Shown: positions 1-7,026, counted from the first letter of the stretch. The stretch: DNA of 8,044 nucleotides from an uncultured Oscillospiraceae bacterium (GCA_934630555.1 CAKTXB010000079.1:1-8044), one strand, 5' to 3'. The notes: generated from the letters alone by a model not told the origin. Program-made: numbers and translations.

Positions 1-6
1 ACACCG

Positions 7-40
7 CCGGCGGCGCTTTCTTTCCCCGCGGGAAAGAAAG
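7..40. repeat. Long pyrimidine/purine hairpin after a CCGGCGGC lead
   Basis: A perfect 11-bp inverted repeat (16-26 with 30-40; left arm CTTTCTTTCCC, 3-nt loop) follows the 8-mer CCGGCGGC at 7-14. It is not followed by a T-run on either strand, so it does not look like an ordinary terminator. A second hairpin of the same general design, preceded by the same 8-mer in the same orientation, lies at 7977-8017. Inference: both belong to one family of dispersed intergenic repeats. The window edge cuts off what lies to the left. Confidence 0.6.
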
Positions 41-57
41 GGGGGCCGAGCCGCCCC

Positions 58-285
58 TCTGGTAGGCACTGCCAGAAAAACCGTACAACCCTACGGGTTG
101 CAACACACCAAAACCACAGGGTACCGGGGCGAAGCCCCGTAAACCCCATTGCAGGCACTGCAATCCAAACCGCACAACCTGTAAGGTTGCAAAAACCAAC
201 AGGCCACCGGGGCGAAGCCCCGTAAACCCCCGCGCAGCCTTTCAGGCTGCAAACCCAAGGCCCCCCGGGCTCCGCCCCGCACCCC
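58..285. repeat. Tandem array of a three-hairpin module with covarying stems
   Basis: This gene-free stretch holds two full copies and one partial copy of a module. Hairpin 1 is at 58-76 and 148-164 (loop GCA both times). Hairpin 2 is at 86-100, 175-189 and 234-250 (stems CAACCC/GGGTTG, CAACCT/AGGTTG, GCAGCCT/AGGCTGC). Hairpin 3 is at 125-139 and 208-222 (CGGGGC-GAA-GCCCCG), with a degenerate copy at about 266-279. After hairpin 3 the word TAAACCCC is repeated at 140-147 and 223-230. The spacing between hairpin 2 copies is 89 then 59 nt; the shorter last unit lacks hairpin 1. Stem sequences change between copies while pairing is kept, so structure rather than sequence appears conserved. It lies downstream of the lipoprotein terminator, and no promoter or coding potential is evident. 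It could be a REP-like dispersed element, a structured RNA, or a supercoiling or protein-binding site. Confidence 0.75.
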
Positions 286-287
286 GC

Positions 288-304
288 GCGCCCCGCCGGG
301 GCGC
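288..304. repeat. GC-only hairpin next to the lipoprotein terminator
   Basis: A perfect 7-bp stem GCGCCCC/GGGGCGC with a GCC triloop directly abuts the A-run at 305-311. On the minus strand it comes after the T-tract of the lipoprotein terminator, so it is outside the expected transcript unless read-through occurs. It is best seen as the last hairpin of the chain that fills 16-304. Confidence 0.55.
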
Positions 305-332
305 AAAAAAAGAAGTGCGCCTTTCGGCGCAC
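305..332 (-). terminator. Rho-independent terminator of the lipoprotein gene
   Basis: On the minus strand, just past the lipoprotein stop codon, a 7-bp stem GTGCGCC/GGCGCAC closes a GAAA tetraloop (315-332) and is followed by TTCTTTTTTT (305-314). This is the classic layout of an intrinsic terminator. Confidence 0.85.
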
Positions 333-336
333 CTTC

Positions 337-1653
337 TCATTCAAATACCGTTGTGTCACGGATGCCCTCTACCAGCCAGCCGGAATACCCGCGCTCGCGC
401 GCAAGCTCCAGTGTGCCGCGCACACCGTTGGCTGTTTCAAAATTCGCCATCGTTTCCACATCCGTCGCCGTCAGCGTCAGCTGCGTGCCCGCCGCCAGCG
501 TCTGCCGTGACCCATCGGCCAAACTGACCTCCAGCGCCTGCCGCAGTGTCAGTGCCGTGCCGCCCGTCAGCGTCCAAACGCCGTCCAGCGGCGCAAACTC
601 GCCGCCCCGGCCATAAAACAGCGCCGTGCCCGCATAGCTGCCGCCCAGCACCGCAACGCTCTTTTCCATCGTCACAATGCCGTCCTCGATCTGTGTGATC
701 CGCCCCGCAATGGCGACACTGCCATTCGCGTCCTGCGTGCAGATCTCCTCCGCAAACATCACGCTTTCCAGCGCGTCCTCGCCAAGCACCCAGCCATACG
801 TCAGCGTATCGCCGGATACCGTATCGCCGCTCACATAAAGCTCCGCTTCGCCGTTTTCATCCAGATCGGCCACCCAGCAGCGCGCATCCAAAAGCGTCAT
901 CTGCTGCTCCATCGTCACGCTGCTCCGCTTTACCCGCAGCACCGCCACCGGCGCAGCCGCACCTTCCGCCGCTCTTTGTGCAAACTCCACGGTTTCCTTC
1001 ATACCGTCGCCGCTCAGCTCATAGTGTACCGGCGTCTTATCCGTAATATCCGCCGCCATGATGGGCACAGCATAGTGCAGCAGCTGCACGCTCTCCTCTG
1101 CCGCGCCGTTTTGATATATGCGCACCGGCACAATGAGCCGCCGCGCCCGCTCGCCGAATTCATCCTCCCAGCTCAGCTCCAGCTCCGCCTGCTCCACCGG
1201 CGCGTGGATCTGCAGCACCAGAGGCGTATCCGCATCCCACTGCTCCATCCACCACACGCGCGCCGTGCGCACATAGTCGCGCAGCTGCTCGTCATATTCC
1301 ACCCGGCTGACCCACACCTTCTGCAAGGCGCGCGTCGTGTGCAGCATGATCTCCTCGCCGTCCGCGTCCACGCTCACGCGCTGCGCGTCTGCCGGAACAT
1401 TCTGCACCCATTCACCGCTGAGAAAATCGCCGGTATCTTCCGCTTTCTCCGTCAAATCATCCGCATTCTGCTCCGGCGTGTCGTTTTCATCCTCCGTACC
1501 CGTCTGTGTCGTATCCGGCTGCGTGTCCGCCGGGTCGGTCTGCTCCACCGGCGCGGGCGTTACCGCGTCGAGCAGCTCCTTCGGCAGCTTTTTGCTGCAC
1601 GCAGCGAGCGTCAGCATCGCCAGCGCTAAAAATATCAGGATCCACCTGCGCAT
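337..1653 (-). CDS. Secreted lipoprotein of unknown function with a DxDxNG-type motif
   Basis: A 438-residue protein that I cannot assign to a named family. Residues 1-19 form a lipoprotein signal peptide: basic start MRR, hydrophobic stretch, and lipobox LAAC with the lipidated Cys19, so it should be anchored on the outer face of the cell membrane. Residues about 28-75 are an acidic, Asp/Thr/Pro/Glu-rich linker. The rest is a beta-rich, Trp-containing region. Two short acidic motifs, SGDGMKETV (214-222) and DLDENGEAEL (263-272), resemble calcium-loop or FG-GAP/VCBS-type repeats but are degenerate. The C-terminal part (about 355-438) is rich in Thr/Leu/Gly and may be a separate beta domain. 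I chose the ATG at 1653 rather than one 7 codons upstream because AAAGGAG at 1660-1666 sits 6 nt before it and the signal peptide starts there. It is monocistronic, with its own promoter and terminator, and divergent from the MATE gene. Confidence 0.85.
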   Translation of the reverse strand: MRRWILIFLALAMLTLAACSKKLPKELLDAVTPAPVEQTDPADTQPDTTQTGTEDENDTPEQNADDLTEKAEDTGDFLSGEWVQNVPADAQRVSVDADGEEIMLHTTRALQKVWVSRVEYDEQLRDYVRTARVWWMEQWDADTPLVLQIHAPVEQAELELSWEDEFGERARRLIVPVRIYQNGAAEESVQLLHYAVPIMAADITDKTPVHYELSGDGMKETVEFAQRAAEGAAAPVAVLRVKRSSVTMEQQMTLLDARCWVADLDENGEAELYVSGDTVSGDTLTYGWVLGEDALESVMFAEEICTQDANGSVAIAGRITQIEDGIVTMEKSVAVLGGSYAGTALFYGRGGEFAPLDGVWTLTGGTALTLRQALEVSLADGSRQTLAAGTQLTLTATDVETMANFETANGVRGTLELARERGYSGWLVEGIRDTTVFE

Positions 1654-1659
1654 CGTCTG

Positions 1660-1666
1660 CTCCTTT
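1660..1666 (-). promoter_or_regulatory. Ribosome binding site deciding the lipoprotein start
   Basis: On the minus strand AAAGGAG is followed by a 6-nt spacer and ATG at 1653. It overlaps the region that would encode an upstream in-frame start at 1674, so that start is unlikely. Confidence 0.8.
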
Positions 1667-1703
1667 CCGCCCACGCTGGGGCACGGGCTCCGTTTGTTTT
1701 TTC

Positions 1704-1732
1704 AGCATAGCGAACTTTCGATATTATGTCAA
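1704..1732 (-). promoter_or_regulatory. Sigma-A promoter of the lipoprotein gene
   Basis: On the minus strand a consensus -35 TTGACA (1727-1732) is separated by 17 nt from the -10 hexamer TATGCT (1704-1709). This predicts a start near 1697 and a leader of about 44 nt. A 6-bp inverted repeat, TTCGAT/ATCGAA (1717-1722 and 1732-1737), is centred on the -35 box and might be an operator. Confidence 0.75.
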
Positions 1733-1820
1733 TCGAATCGTGTGAAATTTAAAGATTGTTCAGAATTTCCCGCCACGCCTACAGCCTCTTGACGCTCCAA
1801 AAATATTCCTGCCGTACCCC

Positions 1821-1849
1821 TTGAGAATGTTCTGCGGATTCGTTATAAT
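1821..1849 (+). promoter_or_regulatory. Sigma-A promoter of the MATE gene
   Basis: TTGAGA (1821-1826), a 17-nt spacer and a perfect TATAAT (1844-1849) form a strong promoter. The expected start near 1856 leaves a leader of about 26 nt that contains the ribosome binding site, so there is no room for a long regulatory leader. Confidence 0.85.
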
Positions 1850-1881
1850 GGCCATACGACTCTGCGAAAGGAGGCGCTTTT

Positions 1882-3246
1882 ATGCGGTCCACCGCCAATT
1901 CCACATCCAACTCCCTCACCGAAGGTTCTGTCTGGCGCGGAATGCTTCGTTTTTTCTTACCTGTCATGCTCGGTACGGTCTTTCAGCAGCTGTACTCCAT
2001 GGTCGATGCCATCATCCTCGGCCAACATGTCGGCAAAACTGCTCTGGCCGCTGTCGGCGGCTCCGACTTTGTCATCATCAATCTCATCGTCGGCTTCTTC
2101 GTCGGTCTGTCCTCCGGTGCAGCCGTCGTCATCTCGCAGCACTCCGGCGCCGGAGAGCACGACGCCGTGTCAAACTCTGTGCGCACCGCCATGCTCCTCT
2201 CGTTCTGGATCGGCGCCATCGTCACCGTGCTGGGCATTGTTTTTGCCGAACCGTTTCTCCGCGCCCTCGATACGCCCGAAGACACCATGCAGTACTCCAT
2301 GGACTACCTGCAATGGTACTTTGCCGGCATGATCCCCTCCATGATCTACAACATGGGCAGCAGTGTCCTGCGCGCCTTCGGTGACGCGAAGCGGCCGCTG
2401 TACTTTCTGCTCGTCTGCGCGGCGGTGAACACAGGGCTGGATCTGCTGTTCGTCATCACGTTCCACATGGAGGTCGCCGGCGCGGCCATCGCTACCTCCC
2501 TTTCGCAGCTCGTCTGTGCCGCGCTCGTGCTCCTCACGCTCCTGCGTCTGCCGGGCACGCAGCGCCTGCGTCTGCGCACGCTGCGCATGGATCGCGGCCT
2601 GCTCAGCCGTATGCTCACCATCGGTCTGCCCGCTGGTGTCCAGTCCATGCTCTACTGCGTCACGAACCTCTTCGTCCAGCGCGCCACCAATATGCTCGAT
2701 ACCGACACCGTTGCCGCCTGGGCTGCGTTTTGGAAGATCGACAATATCTACTGGCCCATCAGCAACGCCCTGGGCCTGTCCATTATGACCTTTGTCGGCC
2801 AGAATTACGGTGCGCATAAGCGCCAGCGCATCTACCAGACCTTCCACACCGGCCTTATTTTGCACCTGCTGCTCTCCGTTTTGTTCGGTGTCACGATCTA
2901 TCTGCTCCGCCGTCCCCTCATCAGGCTGTTCTGTGAAGATGAACTCGTCATCCAGCATGGCCTGCAGATCGTCCATTATTTGGCCTTTTGTTACCCGCTC
3001 TTCAGCCTCACCGAGGTCTGCTCCTCCGCCATGCGCGGTACGGGTAATGCCGTCAAGCCCACCGTCATCACCCTCATGGGCGTTTGTGTGCTGCGTATGG
3101 CCATGCTGTTTCTCATCACCTTCCCGCATCCCAGCAACTTCACCATCGCCATCTGCTACCCCGTCACCTGGACAGTGTCCTCCCTCATGTTCCTCATCTA
3201 CTACAAATTCGGCCGCTGGATGCCCGCCTTTCCCGAAAATTCCTGA
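1882..3246 (+). CDS. MATE-family multidrug/cation efflux transporter
   Basis: A 454-residue integral membrane protein of the MATE superfamily (MatE/NorM/DinF/MepA-like), which exports organic cations or other metabolites in exchange for Na+ or H+. Its length is normal for the family and its hydrophobicity fits about 12 membrane helices in two halves. Recognisable family signatures are FQQLYSMVDAIILG (34-47) with ALAAVG (54-59) in the first half, RAFGDAKRPLYF (164-175), and in the second half GLPAGVQSMLY (248-258) followed by VGQNYGA (305-311). The ATG at 1882 is preceded by AAAGGAGG (1867-1874) with a 7-nt spacer. The gene stands alone, with its own promoter and a terminator 11 nt after the stop. 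It converges on xdhC. Substrate and coupling ion cannot be read from the sequence. The DinF-versus-MepA subfamily is unresolved, so no symbol is given. Confidence 0.93.
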   Translation: MRSTANSTSNSLTEGSVWRGMLRFFLPVMLGTVFQQLYSMVDAIILGQHVGKTALAAVGGSDFVIINLIVGFFVGLSSGAAVVISQHSGAGEHDAVSNSVRTAMLLSFWIGAIVTVLGIVFAEPFLRALDTPEDTMQYSMDYLQWYFAGMIPSMIYNMGSSVLRAFGDAKRPLYFLLVCAAVNTGLDLLFVITFHMEVAGAAIATSLSQLVCAALVLLTLLRLPGTQRLRLRTLRMDRGLLSRMLTIGLPAGVQSMLYCVTNLFVQRATNMLDTDTVAAWAAFWKIDNIYWPISNALGLSIMTFVGQNYGAHKRQRIYQTFHTGLILHLLLSVLFGVTIYLLRRPLIRLFCEDELVIQHGLQIVHYLAFCYPLFSLTEVCSSAMRGTGNAVKPTVITLMGVCVLRMAMLFLITFPHPSNFTIAICYPVTWTVSSLMFLIYYKFGRWMPAFPENS

Positions 3247-3257
3247 CCACCACACAA

Positions 3258-3294
3258 AAAAGCAAGCGCCTGCATCCCGCAGGCGCTTGCTTTT
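3258..3294. terminator. Bidirectional terminator between the MATE gene and xdhC
   Basis: A perfect 13-bp stem (3261-3273 with 3279-3291, loop ATCCC) is flanked by an A-run on the left (3256-3261) and TTTT on the right. It therefore works as a hairpin plus T-tract on both strands. It lies 11-14 nt past the MATE stop and about 20 nt past the xdhC stop, so it serves both converging units. Confidence 0.9.
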
Positions 3295-3310
3295 CAGATT
3301 TTCTTCAAGT

Positions 3311-3817
3311 TTACCGCACGGCCTCGGCCTCAGCATCCTTCCCCAGCCGCCGCAGCATGGTTTTCTTCACGGCCCGGAAAATATTCTGATACCCCGTGCA
3401 CCGGCACAGATGACCCGACAGCAGCTTGCGCAGCTCATCGTCCGTATATTCCACGCCTGCATTCACGATCTCCGTCGCAGTCAGTATGAACCCCGGAATG
3501 CAGAATCCGCACTGAATGGCCGTTTCCTCCATAAACGCGCGCTGTACGTCCGAGATCGACCCGTCCGGATTCATCAGCCCCTCCAGCGTGATAATATCCT
3601 TACCATCGGCCCACACGGCCAGATACAGGCACGTATTGATGGCTTCGCCGTCAATGAGCGCCGTACACGCGCCGCACTCGCCGACCTCGCAGCCCTTTTT
3701 CACCGACGTCAGCCGGAAGTCGTTGCGCAGCATATCCGTCAAACTCGCGCGCACATCCACCATCTGCTCCACCGGCTTACCATTGATGGTGCATTTCACA
3801 AGCTGATACTGTGCCAT
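3311..3817 (-). CDS. xdhC: Xanthine dehydrogenase-type hydroxylase, 2Fe-2S subunit
   Basis: The 168-residue iron-sulfur subunit of a molybdenum hydroxylase; it carries electrons from the molybdenum site in XdhA to FAD in XdhB. The plant-ferredoxin-type N-terminal domain has Cys43, Cys48, Cys51 and Cys63 (KGCEVGECGACT). The all-helical C-terminal domain has Cys103, Cys106, Cys138 and Cys140 (C-x2-C-x31-C-x-C). All eight cluster ligands are present, and the length is typical for E. coli XdhC and CoxS-type subunits. The usual CGFCTPG motif reads CGFCIPG, a small departure. The start overlaps the xdhB stop by one base (TAATG), and GGAGGTGA at 3824-3831 lies inside the end of xdhB, pointing to translational coupling. 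This is the last gene of xdhABC. The symbol follows E. coli use for the Fe-S subunit and should not be confused with the XdhC/CoxI chaperone family. The exact substrate is inferred. Confidence 0.93.
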   Translation of the reverse strand: MAQYQLVKCTINGKPVEQMVDVRASLTDMLRNDFRLTSVKKGCEVGECGACTALIDGEAINTCLYLAVWADGKDIITLEGLMNPDGSISDVQRAFMEETAIQCGFCIPGFILTATEIVNAGVEYTDDELRKLLSGHLCRCTGYQNIFRAVKKTMLRRLGKDAEAEAVR

Positions 3818-4704
3818 TACACGTCACCTCCGCACCGTTTCACCGATTCTGTCAGGCAGCGCCTTGCCATTTCCACCGCAATGTGCAAACGGAAGGCCTT
3901 GCTCGCGCGCCACGAATCACGCGGGTTGATGTCCTCCAGCACCTTCCGCGAAAATTCCGCAATGTTCTCCGCCGTCACGGCCTTGCCACCTATAAATTCC
4001 TCCGCCGCCGGCGCGCGCATCGGCACCGGCCCGGCCACGCCATAGGCGACCCGCACCCGGTCAAACGTCTTTTTGTCGTCCGACAGCCGGCAGTTCACCG
4101 AACAGCCCGTCGTCGCAATTTCCATTGCGTTGCGCATTCCGTATTTCAGGTAAGATCCCTTTGTGTTCTCATACGACGCTTTCGGAATAAGAATGGCCGT
4201 CTGGATCTCGCCGTCCTCCACCCGAATGTCCACCGTACCGGCCTTGATGTAAAAATCCTTAATGGGCAGATACCGCTTGCCGTTTTTGCCTGTCAGCTCC
4301 ACGATCGCCTCCCACGCAAACAGCGTCGAAGCCGAGTCTGCCGACGTCACGCCGTTGCACGTGTTGCCGCCGATCGTACCGGCATTGCGGATCTGCGGGC
4401 CGCCCACCATATCCACGGCCTCGCCCAGCACATGGATCTTCTCAATGATGATGGGATCGCGCGTAATATGCGAAAACGTCGTCAGCGATCCAATGCGGAT
4501 ATTCTTCTCCGCATCAATGGACACCCCGCGCATCGCGTCGATCTTCTGAATGGAGATAAGCTCCTTGCCCGCGCGGCGTCCCTCGCGCATCTGCACCAGC
4601 ACATCCGTACCGCCGGCTATGATCTGCGCCTCCGGGTGCTCCAGCCGCAGCTGCACCGCTTCCTCCACGCTGTATGCCTCATACAGGGCCTTCATATCAT
4701 ACAT
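3817..4704 (-). CDS. xdhB: Xanthine dehydrogenase-type hydroxylase, FAD-binding subunit
   Basis: The 295-residue flavoprotein subunit of the same enzyme; it receives electrons from the XdhC clusters and passes them to an acceptor, probably NAD+. It shows the hallmarks of the molybdopterin-dehydrogenase FAD-binding family: AGGTDVLVQ (30-38) and IGGNTCNGVTSADSA (111-125), both contacting FAD, and a C-terminal part with SWRASKAFRLH (264-274) as in E. coli XdhB. There is no cysteine-rich insertion like the extra 4Fe-4S loop of 4-hydroxybenzoyl-CoA reductase beta subunits. It starts 14 nt after the xdhA stop; the gap carries the ribosome binding site GGGAGGT (4712-4718) with a 7-nt spacer. The reading frame ends in TAA overlapping the xdhC start. 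The cytoplasmic location is inferred from the absence of a signal sequence. Confidence 0.94.
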   Translation of the reverse strand: MYDMKALYEAYSVEEAVQLRLEHPEAQIIAGGTDVLVQMREGRRAGKELISIQKIDAMRGVSIDAEKNIRIGSLTTFSHITRDPIIIEKIHVLGEAVDMVGGPQIRNAGTIGGNTCNGVTSADSASTLFAWEAIVELTGKNGKRYLPIKDFYIKAGTVDIRVEDGEIQTAILIPKASYENTKGSYLKYGMRNAMEIATTGCSVNCRLSDDKKTFDRVRVAYGVAGPVPMRAPAAEEFIGGKAVTAENIAEFSRKVLEDINPRDSWRASKAFRLHIAVEMARRCLTESVKRCGGDV

Positions 4705-4718
4705 GGCGCATACCTCCC

Positions 4719-7013
4719 TCAGTCCTGAATCAGTCCGGCCTTCGTAAACTCCGCAAACAGCACGTGCGGCGTGATCGGGCAGCGGTCAATGCCCACGCCC
4801 GTCGCCTGCTTGATGGCGTTGCGGATGGCCGGTGCGGGCGAACACGCGGGCGGCTCGCCCAGCGCCTTCGTGCCAAACGCCGACGTCGGCTCGTAGTTTT
4901 CCACAAACTCCGCCTGCAAATTCGGGTGGTCCATAAATGTCGAGAGCTTGTAGTCCAGCAGATTGTTGTTCAGCGGCCGCCCCGTCTTTGCGTCAAACAG
5001 CAGCTGCTCCGAAAGGCCAAAGCCAATGCCCATCGACATGCCGCCGTGCACCTGCCCCTCGGCCAGCGCCGGGTTGATGAGCTTGCCGCAGTCATGCACA
5101 TTTATGATGTTCAGCAGCTTCACCTTGCACATCGGGATGTCCACCTCCACCTCGGCCAGCGTGCAGCCAAAGGAGTAGGCGTTGTTGCGGATGGTATACG
5201 TCGATTCCGCCGTCAGATGCTCCGAATGCACCGGATTATACTGCGCCGTCATCGACAGCTCCGACAGGCTCATCAGCACCCGCCCGTCCGTCACACGCAC
5301 AATGCTCGAGTCCTGAATGTCCAGGTTATACACCGCCTGCCGCGTCACCTCACAGGCATATTCCAGGATCTTTTTCTTCAAAATGTCCGCCGTCTGCCGG
5401 ATGGAGAAGCCCGCCGTATATGTCTGCCGCGACGCATACGCGCCAAGGCCCGTCGGCGTCACATCCGTGTCCTGACACGACAGCACGTGGACCTTTTTAT
5501 AATCCGCCAGCCCCAGCACCTCGGCGCACATCTGTGCATACGCCGTGTCCGCGCCCTGGCCGATCTCCGTTTCACCTACCTGCAAATTGACTGTGCCGTC
5601 CAGATTCAGCTGCAGCCGGCACGACGACGTTTCCAGCGAAATGGGGAACACCGCTGTGTTGTACCAGAATGTCGCCATGCCAACGCCGCGCCGGATGGGC
5701 CCGGTCTGGTTCTGATAGGCCGCCAGCTTCTGCGCATACCCAAAGTCCTTCATGCCCTTTTCCAGGCACTGCCGGAACGAGTCCGTATACAGCTCGTTGT
5801 GCGAGAAGCCGTCTACATAGCCCGGTTTCATCAGGTTTTTCCACCGGAACTCCAGCGACGGCATCCCAATGGCCGCCGCGCAGTCCTCAATGTTCGCCTC
5901 ATCGGCAAACGACGCCTGCGGCATTCCGTAGCCGCGCATCGCGCCCGCCGCCGGCCGGTTCGTAAACACCGTGTAGCTGTCCGTTTCCATATTCGCGCAC
6001 GGATAGTGCTGCGGGAACGAGCCCATGGCTTTCGCCACAATGGAATGCCCATGCGAGGCATACGCACCCTGGTTTGAGAAGCACTCCACCTTCCGCGCCG
6101 CGATCGTGCCGTCCTTCCGCACCCACGAAATGATGTGGAAGCGAATGGCGTGCCGCACGCGGTTCGATACAAACGTTTCCTCCCGGGAGCAGTCCATCTT
6201 CACCAGCCGGCCGTTCACCTGCGTGCAGCACCACGCGCAAAGCGGCTCATACAGCGCGTCCTGTTTGTTGCCGAACCCGCCGCCGATATATGGTTTGATA
6301 ATGCGAATATCGCCCCATGGCCGCCCCAGCGCCTGTCCAACGATCCGCCGGATGATGTGCGGGATCTGCGTTGACGACGTAAGGACCAGCCGCCCGTTTT
6401 CCTCCTGGCAGAAGCAGCCGTGGTTTTCAATGTGACAGTGCTGCACCGTCGGCGTGTCATACCAGCCCTCTACCTTCACAAGCCCTTCTTCCTGAATGGC
6501 CGCCGGATAGTCGCCAATGCGCGCCGAGGTATGGTTCAGAATATTGTTCGGATATTTTTCATGCAGCTGCGGTGCGCCGTCCTGCATGGCCTCCTGCACA
6601 TCCAGAACGAACGGCAGCGCGTCATATTCCACCTGAATGGCCCGCACGGCCTGCGCCGCCGCCACCTCATTTTCCGCAATGACCGCGCAGATGTCGTCGC
6701 CGTAATAGCGCACGTGGCGGTTCAGCAGAAGCCGGTCGCGCACGTCCTGATGGTGTGGGTCCATCGACCACGGATGGCCCGCCGTCGGGAATGGAATGTC
6801 CGGCACGTCAAAGCAGGTCAGGATCTTCACAACGCCCGGGATCTTCTCCGCTGCGCTCGTATCCACCGACTTCACAAACCCGTGCGCGATCTCCGCGTGC
6901 TTCACCCGCACGAGCAGTGCATCCTTCGGCGCAAGATCGTCGTAATATTTCGTCCGCCCGGTCGCCTTGTCAAATGCGTCCACGCGCACTTCGCTCGTTC
7001 CAACGATGCTCAT
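4719..7013 (-). CDS. xdhA: Xanthine dehydrogenase-type hydroxylase, molybdenum-binding subunit
   Basis: The 764-residue catalytic subunit, which hydroxylates its substrate (xanthine or a related purine is most likely) at a molybdopterin site. Visible features in order: N-terminal aldehyde-oxidase/xanthine-dehydrogenase hammerhead-type domain (about 10-140); QHCHIENHG (191-199); IGGGFGNKQD (243-252); AMRGYGMPQ (358-366), whose Arg360 matches the substrate Arg880 of bovine XDH; GETEIGQGADT (480-490) at the cofactor; and KALGEPP (716-722), whose Glu720 matches the catalytic base Glu1261. The residue after GGGFGNK is Gln251, where bovine XDH has Glu802; from memory E. coli XdhA has the same Gln. 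The ATG at 7013 is chosen because GGAGGT (7021-7026) lies 7 nt before it and the family's start falls there; an upstream start at 7205 would run through the promoter. It is the first gene of xdhABC. A purine other than xanthine, or a selenium-dependent hydroxylase, remains possible. Confidence 0.94.
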   Translation of the reverse strand: MSIVGTSEVRVDAFDKATGRTKYYDDLAPKDALLVRVKHAEIAHGFVKSVDTSAAEKIPGVVKILTCFDVPDIPFPTAGHPWSMDPHHQDVRDRLLLNRHVRYYGDDICAVIAENEVAAAQAVRAIQVEYDALPFVLDVQEAMQDGAPQLHEKYPNNILNHTSARIGDYPAAIQEEGLVKVEGWYDTPTVQHCHIENHGCFCQEENGRLVLTSSTQIPHIIRRIVGQALGRPWGDIRIIKPYIGGGFGNKQDALYEPLCAWCCTQVNGRLVKMDCSREETFVSNRVRHAIRFHIISWVRKDGTIAARKVECFSNQGAYASHGHSIVAKAMGSFPQHYPCANMETDSYTVFTNRPAAGAMRGYGMPQASFADEANIEDCAAAIGMPSLEFRWKNLMKPGYVDGFSHNELYTDSFRQCLEKGMKDFGYAQKLAAYQNQTGPIRRGVGMATFWYNTAVFPISLETSSCRLQLNLDGTVNLQVGETEIGQGADTAYAQMCAEVLGLADYKKVHVLSCQDTDVTPTGLGAYASRQTYTAGFSIRQTADILKKKILEYACEVTRQAVYNLDIQDSSIVRVTDGRVLMSLSELSMTAQYNPVHSEHLTAESTYTIRNNAYSFGCTLAEVEVDIPMCKVKLLNIINVHDCGKLINPALAEGQVHGGMSMGIGFGLSEQLLFDAKTGRPLNNNLLDYKLSTFMDHPNLQAEFVENYEPTSAFGTKALGEPPACSPAPAIRNAIKQATGVGIDRCPITPHVLFAEFTKAGLIQD

Positions 7014-7020
7014 GTCTGCA

Positions 7021-7026
7021 ACCTCC
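7021..7026 (-). promoter_or_regulatory. Ribosome binding site deciding the xdhA start
   Basis: GGAGGT on the minus strand, 7 nt before the ATG at 7013. It rules out the 64-codon longer reading, whose extra part would cover the -10 box at 7095-7100. Confidence 0.85.

Noticed and set aside
58..285. CRISPR array interpretation of the left-edge repeats.
   Set aside because: Units differ in sequence, spacing is irregular (89 and 59 nt), each unit contains several hairpins, and there is no constant repeat with unique spacers and no cas gene.
91..306. Small minus-strand frame (71 codons) within the hairpin array.
   Set aside because: Its Arg/Gly-rich translation follows from the repeat sequence, it has no ribosome binding site, and it lies past a terminator.
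2170..3336. Long minus-strand reading frame (388 codons) opposite the MATE gene.
   Set aside because: It is a shadow of GC-rich coding DNA: low-complexity Gly/Asp/Glu/His-rich translation, no family motif, and it runs through the bidirectional terminator.
2792..4045. Plus-strand frame of 417 codons spanning the MATE 3' end and xdhC.
   Set aside because: Ser/Pro/Cys-rich translation, crosses the MATE stop, the terminator and two real genes in the wrong frame or strand.
4674..6077. Plus-strand reading frame of 467 codons opposite xdhA.
   Set aside because: Its Arg/His/Leu-rich translation is typical of antisense frames in GC-rich genes; no ribosome binding site or known motif, and it overlaps a certain gene.
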